In this document: one piece after another, positions 1-15,985 of the stretch
Position numbering within the stretch: the first letter of the stretch is position 1
Layout of the letters: each line of letters begins with the position of its first letter
NCBI GenBank assembly: GCA_004764695.1
Contig: SMSO01000014.1
Location: 2,369,148-2,433,147, forward strand
Origin: Schizochytrium sp. TIO01
Taxonomy: Eukaryota; Sar; Bigyra; Thraustochytrida; Thraustochytriidae
Direction of reading: 5' to 3'
Length of the DNA stretch: 64,000 bases
Made by a program: the position numbers and the translations under genes
The notes under the pieces: generated by a model
Told to the model about the DNA's origin: nothing
Databases searched by the model: none
The model's input: only the letters and a program-made list of their open reading frames with translations

Positions 1-4997
<4,997 letters not shown>

Positions 4998-5486
4998 TTA
5001 AATAAAAACAGTGTTAAACTCTTCAAAGTAAGTGAGGAAACTGAAGTCTTTGTCAGCGTCTAGCAAGTGAGCTTCTTCGCAACAATTGACATTATTCTTG
5101 TCAATAAGACTATATACTTCCAGACCTCCAGCATTTGAAGTTTTTATGTCCAAACATCCAGGATATCGAAGAAAATCTAGCTTTAGCGGATTCATTATGA
5201 AAGAGAGGTCTTAAGCCTTGATTGCATCACTTTAAAATGTTGCGTAATAATCGTTTAACTATTATCTGAGAAGCTATCTTGGGCTATATGTCATCCTTTT
5301 ACAGATTCTACGGACATAACAGCTTAATTCGAAATATTATGAAATCGAACAGCTAAAATTTGGATTAGCTTTTTAAATTTAATCAGTCTTCTACTTACCA
5401 CCTCATTCTTCGCTCTGTGTCTCGACGAAAGAAACAGATCGACGGAAGAAACAGAGAATGTTTTTCGAAAGAAACAATTTATCTAC
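4998..5486 (-). CDS. candidate two-exon (partial) gene, unknown function
   Basis: I do not recognise a family. The downstream segment, complement(4998..5180), is open for 60 codons to a stop and reads like a mixed-composition protein tail (it contains YPGCLDIKTSNAGGLEVYSL). Upstream, complement(5399..~5486) is open in a phase-compatible frame and ends at a strong donor (GTG|GTAAGT). The acceptor would be CTAAAG| at 5181-5186, giving a 218-base intron in phase 0. No start codon is visible, so a further upstream exon is needed. What is seen is two open segments with matching splice borders. That they form a gene is inference, and chance open frames in AT-rich DNA remain possible. Confidence 0.3.
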
Positions 5487-5843
5487 TATATCCTATTGGA
5501 TAATTAACACCTCAACGATACTATCAGGATCATCCACTTATATTATTTTTTATTAATAAAAGCAAAATGGTTGGTTTGTATCATAGTACCTACGGTTACA
5601 AGGCTTTGAAGAAGGCTATCTCTCATAATATACAGACATTCATTTTTAAAGCTTCCCTTAAAAAAAAAAATACTAGCACTTTTTCTTTTTCTTTATTTGT
5701 AAAAATACCTATCTGTTATTGAAATGGGTGAAAGAATACTATGTACTATGTCATTAGCAGTTACTCTTATATACTCTGCTTATTTTATATAAACGTGTTT
5801 TAAAAAATTAACATGATAACAGACAGTCTTTTCCGACTGGAAT

Positions 5844-7047
5844 AAGAGATCATTGCAAAGTCTTCTTCATTATCTGGTGCTGAAGAACACAGTTAGGGGC
5901 ACATTTGACAATGTCATACCGATCGCTAAATTTTCTGTTGCATTGCCCAGATTAATAATAAAAGAAAGGCATCGATTGGCAATGCATGGTCCGCGCTTCT
6001 TCCATCGATTCGTGTCCCTAGTGAATTCCCCATCTCGGGTATGTGAATGCTCATTATCATGTCGCTTTCGGAGACAAATCTGAGGAGCAACGTTTGTGCG
6101 CCGTCGCTAAGAAAATGTAGATCTCACAACCTCTGATGAATCACAGTGTTTGAAGTTTTTTTCCTTCTTGTTTTTTTTTTTTTTAATAATTTTTTTTATC
6201 TAAACTTCTAAACATTTTTTTAAATAAGAAGAACCTATTTTGCTTAACATATTTCTAAATCATAAAACATTTATCTTCTTTTAAAAATTAAAAAGCAATC
6301 TGAAGCATAATCTTCAGTAAAAGACTTGGACTTTTTTTAATTTTCTTCCTTGCATTACGACCGAATCCCGTGAAGTTTACGAGCTATAATATTGTTTAAC
6401 TGAGTTCTGCTTTGATCTATGCACCACGAAGGAATGCAGGTTGCATGCAAGCAAAGCAAGCGCGCCTGCACTAGATGTGGAAAGATGTCCCTGCATCGAT
6501 GTGACTGAAGACAGACTTATTACGGAACTCATAACTAGTCAGCTCTGCTACACATGTTACTCTTCGAATTTTCCATAGCGTATCGTAGAAAAATAAACAA
6601 ACTCTTAAATAGTAGGTTCTCCGTTGTACCACTTGTCTGACACTTATGAGCTCCCAAGGTGCAGTGAAGATGGTGAATTCTGCAAGCCCACAGATTACCA
6701 AAGCCTTAGAATACGATGTACCTCGGGAAGAATTATGCCATCGTTGCTTAAGTAATGTGATCACAGACCTTCTTGCTGCTATGCACAGAGAAACCGCGCA
6801 CACTCAGTATCTCCTTGCTTCAACTGACTTATTATTTAAACATAAGTTTATATTGATTTTACTATAGGGACATTACTACGGAGAATGCCAGGTCATCGGC
6901 ATACTCAAATTAGCTTCACAGTTTTGTCATCTGCAAAGTTTTTCAATTCCAGTCGCTCTACATGATCGGAAAATATTTGTTTTTATGATTTTTATGCTCT
7001 CCTTAATAGTTGTTTACCTCTCCCTTTGCATTAGAAGAGACTCATAG
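5844..7047 (+). CDS. candidate multi-exon gene, putative C-terminal membrane anchor
   Basis: Several coding-like open segments lie in order on the plus strand. Segment 1 (about 5844-6038) ends at the donor CTCGG|GTATGTG. Segment 2 begins after GAATGCAG| at 6439 and stays open in more than one frame, with closely spaced Cys codons. Segment 3 starts near 6646 (contains VPREELCHRCLSNVITDLLA). Segment 4 (6868-7047) follows TTTTACTATAG| and encodes 59 residues to a stop, ending in a hydrophobic helix (VFMIFMLSLIVVYLSLCI) and a short basic tail, as in tail-anchored proteins. The joins between segments 2, 3 and 4 could not be settled by eye, and the start codon is not identified. The family is unknown. 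Confidence is moderate to low. Confidence 0.33.
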
Positions 7048-7299
7048 GTAGTCTTCTAAACATTAATTCAAAATGGTAAAGAAGATAGAGAAGAAGCTTT
7101 GAAAAAAAAAAAAAAAACTTTGAGTGGAAGGCTGTGCTTATTATTTTTTAACATACTTCCGCTCAGAAATACTTTTATCAATATTGATAAACTACTCTCT
7201 CATAATAGAGCCTATGCCTTCCATTGAATCAGTGCTTTGAAAATACCTCTCATTCTTGGGCATTTCCACTTCTTTTTTCTTTTTCTTTTTTCCCTTTTT

Positions 7300-8919
7300 T
7301 GGGGGGGAATTAAAAGAGGGGGGCAAAGTTAGAAAGACAGGTGGAAGAAAGGAAGAAAGGGAAAATATTGTGAATACTAGGAATCAGAGTGGCTTCACAA
7401 GCGCTTTTGTCACAGCTGAAGTGAATTTCTACTGTCCAACATTTTCACAATTTTCTTTTCTATGGTTTTCATCAATATTCTTATGAATCCTATAACCATG
7501 TATGAATGCAGCTGTCTAGGGTCCTTACCTCGGCGCTGGTAAGCAGCATCTTCTTCTTTTGACGTATCAATCATATTTGGTGGAACAAAAGTATTAATGA
7601 AGTGGAGACAATTAAAATTCAATGATTGATAAACAGGTGAGCCTTGATAATTTCAAGTATTTTGGCTTCTTGGTCAGTTTCGTACACAGCAAAGCTTGTT
7701 TTTAAAGCATATGATGGTATTGCTATATGGAATATATAGAATGATTGACATATGAAACATTATGAGTAGAGTACTTAGATTCGGTTTCAGTAGGAAGGTG
7801 GTACAAATAGCGATGACATATTTAGAGTAGCAGTGTATATTCTAGAAAGCAGTGCTAGCATAAGCACTAAACCATTGTAGGACGAAATTGAAGGTGACAT
7901 GGACTTTAAGTTGCAAGAAATTTTAACTACTATCTTAAATCCCTAGTTGGCGACTTTTAAATTGCCCTCAGTTTGAATAGAACAATAGAAGCCTAACTGG
8001 AATGAGCAAGCACATTGATGAGCTGCACGAGCAAGATGCCCTTCTCCCCTCTCACTATTGTCACTGATGTCACTGTTGTTGCTGTTTTCATTGTTGTCTG
8101 CCGGCATTGCTGTCTTAGTTATCATTCTCTTCACATGCAATTTCTTTTCAGTTTTAGTCTGCAGTAAGGACCACTGTTCGTCAAATTTTAAACGCCGCCT
8201 CCTCGTCGCACCGAGATGGTCTACACATAGCAGATCACCACTATCAATGCCAGATACCACGACCTCCATTACATCGTTCCCAATGGCGGTGAGAATCCAA
8301 GAAGTTGACCAATACTTCAAATTCATTGTCTTGATTTACCTTGAATACTCAATGATAGTAGTCAAATACGCAGAGTGGGGAACCTTAAAATTTTATAAAC
8401 CTTTAAAATAGTACTTAGGTACCACTCAATGGACGGAAGCTGCTACTCTTGTCATTACTCTGCACTCCAAATTAAATTATATCACACATTCCAGACGATG
8501 TAAAAGAACTACATCAGGTACTCCAAACATATCTTCCGAACCCTGGTGAAGTAAAAAAACCAAGCCAGAACGATCAATTATTCTAAGTGGCTGTCCTCGA
8601 ACTTTCTGCATGCTAACTAATCGGTAGTGTATCAACCTTCTTATTGAGCAAAAACTCAGGTCAAAACATAAGTTTACCTACTTACCTATAAACTTTTCGA
8701 TGCTCTTTTTCGACTCTCTTGATAAGGTTAATAAGCTAAAATCTTTGAGCGAGATGAAACCCAAGCCAAAAACATCGATCAATGCTCTTTCTCTTTGAGT
8801 ATTTGCGGAGATACCCAGAGTAAAGTATCCCTTGTCTTGCGGAAGATGAGGAGAAAAGAACGTAACAGCAAAAGGGAGTCCTCGCAAAAGGTTCGCAGCC
8901 GCCACTTCTTGAAAATGGT
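7300..8919 (-). CDS. candidate multi-exon gene, unknown function
   Basis: This is the strongest spliced-gene candidate of the left arm. Reading the minus strand, exon A (8919 to 8686) encodes about 78 residues (contains LLRGLPFAVTFFSPHL and LIDVFGLGFISLKDFSLL) and ends at ATAG|GTAAGT. A phase-compatible exon B (8616 to about 8487) continues with IIDRSGLVFLLHQGSEDM and VPDVVLLHRLEC. A mini-exon near 8390-8335 (VPHSAYLTTIIEYS) ends at CAAG|GTAAAT. A longer open segment (8326 to 7943) carries a basic patch ATRRRRLKF and an Asn/Ser-rich stretch. Segments near 7720-7625 (LKTSFAVYETDQEAKILEII) and 7600-7530 (ending GCCGAG|GTAAGG) follow. The 5' start is not found. The hydrophobic/beta-like composition is not diagnostic of a family I know. 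Exon joins are approximate. Confidence 0.42.
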
Positions 8920-9750
8920 CTTAGAATTGGCAATAGAGCCTGCAGTCCGAACCTAGTCACAATGATCTACGAAATGAATCATTCACGCACAAGTAAGCCA
9001 GAGCATTGCTTCATATTGATTGAAGCAGCTTTAGTTCAGGTCAAAAGTTGTTATAGACTAGTAAAGTTAAAGTTGAAACCTTGCTGACAGCTGAGAGCCA
9101 AGTTCAACGATTTATAAACTAAAGTATAGATCCAAAATAATAGGAAAGGGCCCTAGTTAGATAGGACACCACCGTATAACACTTGTTTTTGCGCTCAAAC
9201 TTTGCGCTAGCTACACCTCTCCTCATTTAGAGTGACTAGCACTAAAATAGCGCTAGGGTTACCTACCTACTACGACCAGTATAGTACACATGTCACAAAA
9301 TTAGTTAGTTTCTTAATATCAGAATGTATATTTTGCAATGATACTAAGCAACTTGAATAGGAAATACTTCGTGATCTCTCATACTTTCTCAAGACTCTGA
9401 TGGAATGATATCACTTGGCTTGAATAAGAACATTCAAGCCTGATAAGCCAAATTATGTCATCCTTATTTTTATTTGTACAATTTTTTAATTATTGTGGAT
9501 GTTGTATAGATATTGTTTTAACTGGAGTGCTTTATTTTATTTCTTCTTTTTTTATTTAAATTAAATTAAGTCTTTATTTTGAAAAATAACAATCTGCAAC
9601 AGTAAACTAGAAGATAGAGTTTTCTTTTAAATGGGACTATCTCAAAATGTTTTATTATATAAACTTCAGTTTTTAACAACGGTGACTACAGCTATAACAG
9701 AAACACCCTAGTTATTTCACTAGTATGTAATAACTAACAGGGCTGCAGCT

Positions 9751-9855
9751 ATAGTAGTCATAGTAGTAGTCATAGTAGTAGTCATAGTAGTAGTCATAGC
9801 AGTAGTTCATAGTAGTAGTAGTAAGAGTAGTCATAGTAAGAGTAATAGTAGTCGT
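9751..9855. repeat. 12-bp minisatellite (CATAGTAGTAGT)
   Basis: About four clear tandem copies of the 12-base unit CATAGTAGTAGT, followed by degenerate copies built from AGT triplets and TCATAG/AAGAG variants. There is no coding context. Confidence 0.85.
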
Positions 9856-10282
9856 CTTTTCAACAGACTGCTCTATTGTGCACACGCACCAAATTAAAAC
9901 CCATTTAAGTAATACTTATTCGGGTAAGCTTAGTCGGACAAACTCCCTTCAAAGTCTTCAAAACTGCCAACCGAAGCTCCTGTCTTTAGCAGAACATAAG
10001 CGTTGAAGTGATATGTACTAATGTAGTCAGGCTATGCGCTACAGGAGTGCTGTTCTCCATGAAAACTACGTGCGGTACTCATTGTCGACAAACACACACG
10101 CACCTACCTACCTACCTGCCCTCTTTTGGCACTCATTACGAACGGGGAGCGAGGACCTATGTTTGCGAGTCCGCGTACTACCTACCCTCTGGAGCGGTCC
10201 CCATATACTTGATGATATTCCTGATTTTTAGTTACCGTCTTTGTAAGCTTCTTTTAAGTTCTTTATTTATTTATTTTACTCT

Positions 10283-10312
10283 TACATAGATACATAGATA
10301 CATAGATACATA
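10283..10312. repeat. 8-bp tandem repeat (TACATAGA)
   Basis: Three to four head-to-tail copies of TACATAGA in intergenic DNA. Confidence 0.8.
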
Positions 10313-10840
10313 TCTTTTTACGATGCTCTTTTTTCCTCTTACTCTCGACGAAGTAAGTTTGTCATGGCTATTTACCTTTTCCGAGTGGGAACCAAATAAT
10401 ACTTCATCATGAAGAGCTAAAATATTCTTTCGTTTTAAAACTCTTACTTCTACAGATGAGGTTTTTCCCCTTTCCTCTTGCAACTTTAGTGAAATCACAT
10501 TGCTTCAGCTTATCAGGATGGAGAAGATCACATAAGCTTACACTTTCTCGCATCTATTCCCTCCACCATTTCCTTTCTACGATATTTATTTTTAACGACT
10601 AAAAGAAACAGTATGACACCCTGGCCTAGAAGATTGCTCTCTCATTTAAGTATCCTCTCTCCATAATAGATCTAAAATGATATCAGTATTTATTTAGGAA
10701 AAAGACAATACTTTCTTGGAAGGAAAATATTTTTTGGTTCTGATGGTTTTGTAAACTAGATGACCCTTCGCCTTGTTGTTTACCCGTGTATATCTGTATC
10801 TCTTTTTCGTTAATTTCTTTCTTACCCTCTTTCTCCCGCT

Positions 10841-11330
10841 TTACCCCTAATCACCTAAACAAGCGCCTTTGATCTCTCCTTCCCCTTACGTCATTCTCAC
10901 GCCGTTCCTACTCTTAGGTGAGAGCTCTAAATCTCTCTTTTTTTCCTTTTTTTTTTCCTCTTCCTCTCATGTGCCTTCCTAATCCTCTCTTACCACCTAT
11001 GCTCTTCTTTGCGCTTTTTCTTCCTGTATTTCTCCCCTAAGGTTAACCATGCCACTTTTTAAAATTAAAACTATATCAATCGCCACAATTTCCTTCTTCC
11101 CTTACTTCTTCTCTCTCTCTCTTGCTCTCTCTCTCACCTCCCCCTATCCATCTTTATCTCTCCTTATTTTCCTCCTCTATGCCTCTCTCTCACTCCCTCT
11201 ACCTCCTGATACCTCTCTCTCTGTATTAATTTCCCCAAAATCCCCCTTTCTACCTTCTTCCACCTAACTCTCTCTCTTACACTCTTACTTCCTCCTCTTC
11301 TTCTTTATTTAAACTTCGCCCACTTCCCCT
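10841..11330. other. pyrimidine-rich tract upstream of the 1039-aa gene
   Basis: About 500 bases in which the plus strand is dominated by C and T (runs of TCTCTC, CCTCTTC, TTCTTCC). It contains an accidental open frame of low-complexity Leu/Ser/Pro codons, which I do not regard as coding. It lies about 0.9-1.4 kb upstream of the next gene and could be part of its extended promoter or a polypurine/polypyrimidine structural element. Confidence 0.6.
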
Positions 11331-12240
11331 CTCCCACTAGCACTAGCACTCATAAATTTCCTTCTCATCCTCTTAGCCATCCATCAAAGCTTAAAGAATC
11401 AGGAGCCATAAGAAATAAACAGCGAATAAAGCTTTCACAGGCAGACATTATCTCCACTACGTTCTTCTTCTTCTCCTTTTCTCTATCTTTTCATCGATCG
11501 ACCCCTTCCAAGGTTATTAGTAGAGTACCACGTCCTGCTTTTTCCCTCCTCCTCTCTCCAACTTAAATATTTACTTTAAACTTTATTACATTACTATTAG
11601 TATTAGGAGCATAGTGCTTTTTCTTCTTTTTTTTAAGAATATTTTTTTAAATGTATCTATTTTAACTTCTTTTTTTTCTTTGCTCATTCGCTAGCTTGGC
11701 GTATTTTTTATTAATTTGTCTTCTTTTCCTACTTAAACTGCTTTTTGCCTAAGCCAGTCTCCCCTCTAGCTCAGTGTTTCTAACACCAAAAGACTTCGTT
11801 GAGAGAGCTGATAAGACTCGAGACAAGCAAAGATCAAGTTGCTACGGGAGAGGCCGCACCGCGTCCCTCCATTTCACCACTCGCTCTCCGAGGTCCCGCC
11901 TAGACCCGTCCCTGGTGCTCTCACAACGAGGAAGGCCTTCTTTAGCAGCAAGGTCCAACATTCATTCAAGAAGGGCGTCTACTTGAGTCCCCATCCGCCA
12001 GACGCTCCGTGCGTGTCTTACACGGCTCTCCAATATCGCAAAGGACGTGCACGATATAGATCGCGCGATATAGACTGCGCATAAAATATCTGTACCTTTC
12101 CCACTAACCCTTGCAAACACCTACTCATCTCCTGCATAGAATTCAAGCGCGCCTAGCGTACCCAAGCAGGCAAAAGCGGCGCAGGAGCTTTGGGTTGAAA
12201 GCATACTTAGACAGATACCTTTCTCCTTCAAACCACTGCG

Positions 12241-15200
12241 ATGACAAATAAGAGTTCTTTCGAAAGCTCATCGTCTATCCCCGAGCTCGATGTTTATGAA
12301 ACTAGCTCTTGTCTCGCAAAATTGGAGCGATGTGCGGATGATATTTCTGCACAGCTTAAGATGATTGTCCAGCACTGCCTCGGTCTCGTGAGCGTCCAGC
12401 GCTGGCTTCGGGACATCTCGAGTCAAGATATACGTCTGAGTACAGACCATGTTGTATCTTTCGTAGTCTCCTTCACAAAGCAGAAACTCGGTCCTGCATT
12501 GGAGTCTAACAAAGCAGGGAAATTTCAAGAACTGAAGGAAACTATAGCTACGCTTAACGGGAAGGGTCTCGTGCGAGGTAATATCCGACTCTTAGTTCGT
12601 GGAGAACTCCCAGACGCACTTGCAAGTCAGTTCGTAAGCTTTATCGATACAGCAGACAACCTTACTCAGGCATGGGCAAAGGATGCCAGCTCCAAGGAAG
12701 CACTTGTAGAGTTGATTCAAGAAAACGCAGCAGCCGTTCAAAGCCTCCTGCAGAACATTGAGTCACTCACAGGTGAAATTGCATCGCCGCTAGATAACAA
12801 GCGTAAACGCGAAAGCAAGGAAGGTGATGTGGAAGTGCCAGATGTCTCTAAACTTGCGCGTACAAACAAGGAGGAATCATGTAAAGAGGCTGCTGGACAA
12901 AGCTTAACCAAACGAAACGATGATGGCGATGATGATGACCAGGACCATGGACATGGCCACATGGAGCCAGCCTCTAAAATGGCACATAACCATTTTAGCT
13001 CCTTCCAGTCTAATAACTCTGGGTCATCCGTATCATCTGCCAAAGGAGCCGAGACGTCAAGTTCTGATGGAGATACTGGCGCAAAGAAAACAGCAAGGGG
13101 TAGTAATGATTTATCCAAACTCAAACTTGGTGATTTAAAAGAATCCTCACTCGCGCCTGATGGACCCCTGTTCACTCTAAAAGTGATAAGTCGGGACCTT
13201 CAAATCAATGCTGCAAAGCGAATTCTTAGCCTAGTACACTTCATGCGTGCGGTTATCAGCAACTCCCCGAGCCTCCAACAGAGTCTCAGAAACACGGCAA
13301 TCGTCATTGACAGTGGCCCCTCTTCACCTTTGCTGAGCAAAACCCCGTCTCAAAGACTTGGCGAAACTCGTGTAGCTTCGAACGGAGAAGATCAAACAAA
13401 TGATCGGGTTGCTTCGCCTCTTCCCGAACATCAAATGTCGAAACCAGGCGTGTCTTCCCAACAACCACAAAATCAGATGTTTGGCTTACCTCAAGGTTTG
13501 TCCAACGCTCAGCAGCAGCAAGCAGCTGCTTTAAGCATGCTAACAGGTCTTATGATGAATAGTTCTGCTCAGGGAATAGACCCACGTGCAGTTCAACATC
13601 TCCTTGCTCAATTTTCCGGAGGTCTTGTAACCCCGATGCATCTGTCGCAGCTTATGCAATGGCCGACAAGTGAGCTCCCATTGCGTATTATACTTCAACC
13701 ATGCTCCACTGTGCATAAGAGTCCATCGGAATTAGAGCCCTTTGGTCTTCTTGCATTTGGCCTCGAAGTGTCTTCGGCTGATCTTGCGCGAAATGAGGTT
13801 GTTACCATCAAAGTTATTCGTGTTAGAGATGCAAAACCAGTCCAGCTCTTTGAGCATATGATTGATGGTGAACCCCGGTTCGTTTTCAGACGAACCCATA
13901 TGTCACCTGCAAGCTCCACATCAGGCAACACAGCATCTGAGGAAAATCCATTTAGTACATCTTATGGAACTTATAGTGGTCGACGGTTGTTCGGCCGCTT
14001 GCAAGTGGATCCCGAAGCTGCTCTTGGACGCTCGCGGAAAGTTGAGTATGTTCTAGCTGTTCGTGTTGGAAACTCTGACTTTGTTCAGACGATGCCAATA
14101 ACTGTTACTGGAAATACCTTTGACGGTAACTGGGTAAACTCGAACGAAAGAAGAAAAGAAATCGTTCGCCAGTTTGCTCAAGCGTACGCTAATCAGATTT
14201 CTGTAGCGGAAAATCGTTTTCTTGCTTGTCAACCGGTGATAATGCCAGATCGTGATGTCCTCCTTGATGTGAAAGAGAACGTTCTTCGTCTTGAACAGCA
14301 ATACCAGTTTTCGCGTAATGCTGACCTGAGTGGAGTGGAACAAACATCTGGCTCTACAGAATCTCCTTCAAAATTTGTGGAGGTTGAAAGCTTACAAAAT
14401 AAAGCCCAAGTTCTAGCTGGCCAAGCACCAGGAGTTTCTCCTGGCGCTGCCCCAATAGGTCCTAGTTCCGAGAAGGGATTGTATTCACAACCTCAAGCTC
14501 AGCACCAGTTTGGCTCGCCAAGCATGAGCGTAGGATCTCACAGGCTTCCTAATGTCAATGAGGTTTTTGCTGGTATGGGCTTTGTCCCTCCAATGAATCT
14601 TGGTTACTTGCTTCCAGGCTTAAGTGGGCTTGGAAGTCCTGCTGAACAATACAATGCTTTACTCGGAACTTTGGCGGGAGGGCATCAGCTCGTGGGGGGG
14701 TTAGGCTCTACAAGTCAGCAAGGAGCACCGAATTCGTTAATGCAAAGTGTTGGTCCAAGGGAAGATAATAGCATTAGCCAAAGAACTACGGACATGCGAC
14801 GCAGTTCAAGTGGAGGATTTATTCCAACTGCGTCCGCAGCAAACCCTCAGAAGGTTGCTGTAATCCGCCGCGATGCAGAAGAACGATTATACCGAGTGGT
14901 AGACTTTCTTCGCTATTCAGACAAAGCCCCGAATATTCCATTAGACGATCGACACGCACAAATGTTCACTTGGAATGAGAATATGTCACTTTTATTGTGT
15001 TCACTACTCCAAGAGTCTTGCAAAAACCCATTCAAATCGATTTTGCGCAATTTTAATCGTGCTGTTACAGATGGCGAACCATCAAATTTCGGTGGACCAA
15101 ACCATGCTTCCAATCGCCCTGTACGTGACCGTTCCTCGTTACGTAAACGTCTGCAAAAGATGCTACACCGAGAACAGCTCTCAAAGGACTGGGAATCTAC

Positions 15201-15360
15201 CCGACGTGCTTCTGCTAATTTATTTGTTAATTCTGCGAAGAAACGTCTGGAGACAGAAGCAGATGGATCACTTGAGTTTCTTCGAGATCCAGTGCGTCTA
15301 ATTGAGGAGGTGTTTACAGGTTTGAACCCGTCTGTCCCAGGAATCGGAATCAACTCCTAA
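12241..15360 (+). CDS. 1039-aa protein of unknown function, probably nuclear
   Basis: A single uninterrupted frame from ATG to TAA. I do not recognise a family. Residues about 1-185 are helical and Leu-rich. A basic cluster NKRKRESK near 186 looks like a nuclear localisation signal. It is followed by an Asp-rich and His/Ser-rich linker (about 200-290), a second helical block (about 310-350), and a Gln/Met/Ala-rich region with a short poly-Gln (about 405-470). Residues about 479-650 have the alternating hydrophobic pattern of a beta domain (PLRIILQPCS, VVTIKVIRVRDA, VEYVLAVRVG). A Gly/Pro/Gln-rich linker follows, then a conserved-looking charged helical C-terminus (about 870-1039). The layout, with Gln-rich linkers around folded blocks and a nuclear signal, suggests a transcription or chromatin co-regulator, but this is inference. 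An AATAAA-like signal lies near 15425. Confidence 0.9.
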   Translation: MTNKSSFESSSSIPELDVYETSSCLAKLERCADDISAQLKMIVQHCLGLVSVQRWLRDISSQDIRLSTDHVVSFVVSFTKQKLGPALESNKAGKFQELKETIATLNGKGLVRGNIRLLVRGELPDALASQFVSFIDTADNLTQAWAKDASSKEALVELIQENAAAVQSLLQNIESLTGEIASPLDNKRKRESKEGDVEVPDVSKLARTNKEESCKEAAGQSLTKRNDDGDDDDQDHGHGHMEPASKMAHNHFSSFQSNNSGSSVSSAKGAETSSSDGDTGAKKTARGSNDLSKLKLGDLKESSLAPDGPLFTLKVISRDLQINAAKRILSLVHFMRAVISNSPSLQQSLRNTAIVIDSGPSSPLLSKTPSQRLGETRVASNGEDQTNDRVASPLPEHQMSKPGVSSQQPQNQMFGLPQGLSNAQQQQAAALSMLTGLMMNSSAQGIDPRAVQHLLAQFSGGLVTPMHLSQLMQWPTSELPLRIILQPCSTVHKSPSELEPFGLLAFGLEVSSADLARNEVVTIKVIRVRDAKPVQLFEHMIDGEPRFVFRRTHMSPASSTSGNTASEENPFSTSYGTYSGRRLFGRLQVDPEAALGRSRKVEYVLAVRVGNSDFVQTMPITVTGNTFDGNWVNSNERRKEIVRQFAQAYANQISVAENRFLACQPVIMPDRDVLLDVKENVLRLEQQYQFSRNADLSGVEQTSGSTESPSKFVEVESLQNKAQVLAGQAPGVSPGAAPIGPSSEKGLYSQPQAQHQFGSPSMSVGSHRLPNVNEVFAGMGFVPPMNLGYLLPGLSGLGSPAEQYNALLGTLAGGHQLVGGLGSTSQQGAPNSLMQSVGPREDNSISQRTTDMRRSSSGGFIPTASAANPQKVAVIRRDAEERLYRVVDFLRYSDKAPNIPLDDRHAQMFTWNENMSLLLCSLLQESCKNPFKSILRNFNRAVTDGEPSNFGGPNHASNRPVRDRSSLRKRLQKMLHREQLSKDWESTRRASANLFVNSAKKRLETEADGSLEFLRDPVRLIEEVFTGLNPSVPGIGINS

Positions 15361-15985
15361 TTGCAGATTTCCTTTGATCTGATAGCAAAATTCGAAAAGA
15401 TTGATTTGTCACATTTTTTCATGCAATAAATCATATTCACATACACTATAAATTCTAATTTCTTCAAGTTATGCGTTGTTTCAAACAACTACTCAAATTC
15501 GTCATTCAGATTTTGTCTGTGTGTAAGAAGTAACAGCAAAGGTAGACCCACTTTTGGCCATTTAGTCATTTATAATAAATATCATTATGGGTTGTTGCAA
15601 TCGTATTCAATATTCTCATCGTGCCCTAAACATTTTAAGAAGTATCAGCTAATCTCACTTTAACCTAGGCTCACTCGTCGGTAACTATCACATATACCTT
15701 TAACATGAGCCGACTACGAATTCTTGTTTAAGAAACAGTCCGCGTGCATCAATTATTCAAAGCAGAGCCCAGCTGTGAAACTTGTTCTAGGTAAAATTAG
15801 ATCTGGGCTCAAGACTTTCTAAACAAAGAGGTATACGCTTTGCCGGCCGTAACGAATGTTTCATTAAAACAAAAATGGGGCATCAGGGCTACTATTTGCT
15901 GGATCAGAGCGCGATATTCTTTCTTTTATATTTTCTTTTACAAGGTAAAATTGAATAACTATGCAATGGTGTACCAGGTTGATAA
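15361..15985. other. intergenic between convergent genes
   Basis: This stretch holds the 3' flanks of two convergent genes, with an AATAAA-like motif near 15425. No open frame in it is worth calling. Confidence 0.7.

Larger units (their letters stand above)
8920..12240. other. intergenic, repeats and pyrimidine-rich DNA
   Basis: No confident gene. It contains the 12-bp minisatellite at 9751-9855, an 8-bp tandem repeat at 10283-10312 and a long CT-rich stretch (10841-11330). A GC-richer, start-codon-poor block at about 11830-12030 is probably 5' untranslated or promoter sequence for the gene at 12241. A minus-strand open segment at 10271-10500 (contains VEVRVLKRKNILALHDEVLF, with donor-like AAG|GTAAAT) may be an exon but cannot be connected to others. 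Confidence 0.5.

Noticed and set aside
6471-6803. 110-codon minus-strand frame
   Set aside because: Opposite strand of plus-strand segments with better coding look and splice borders; judged a shadow.
10008-10289. 93-codon plus-strand frame
   Set aside because: Runs through CCTACCTACC and TTTATTTATTTA repeats; no coherent protein.
11774-12084. GC-richer overlapping frames upstream of the 1039-aa gene
   Set aside because: Start only from GTG/TTG; better explained as the 5' leader.
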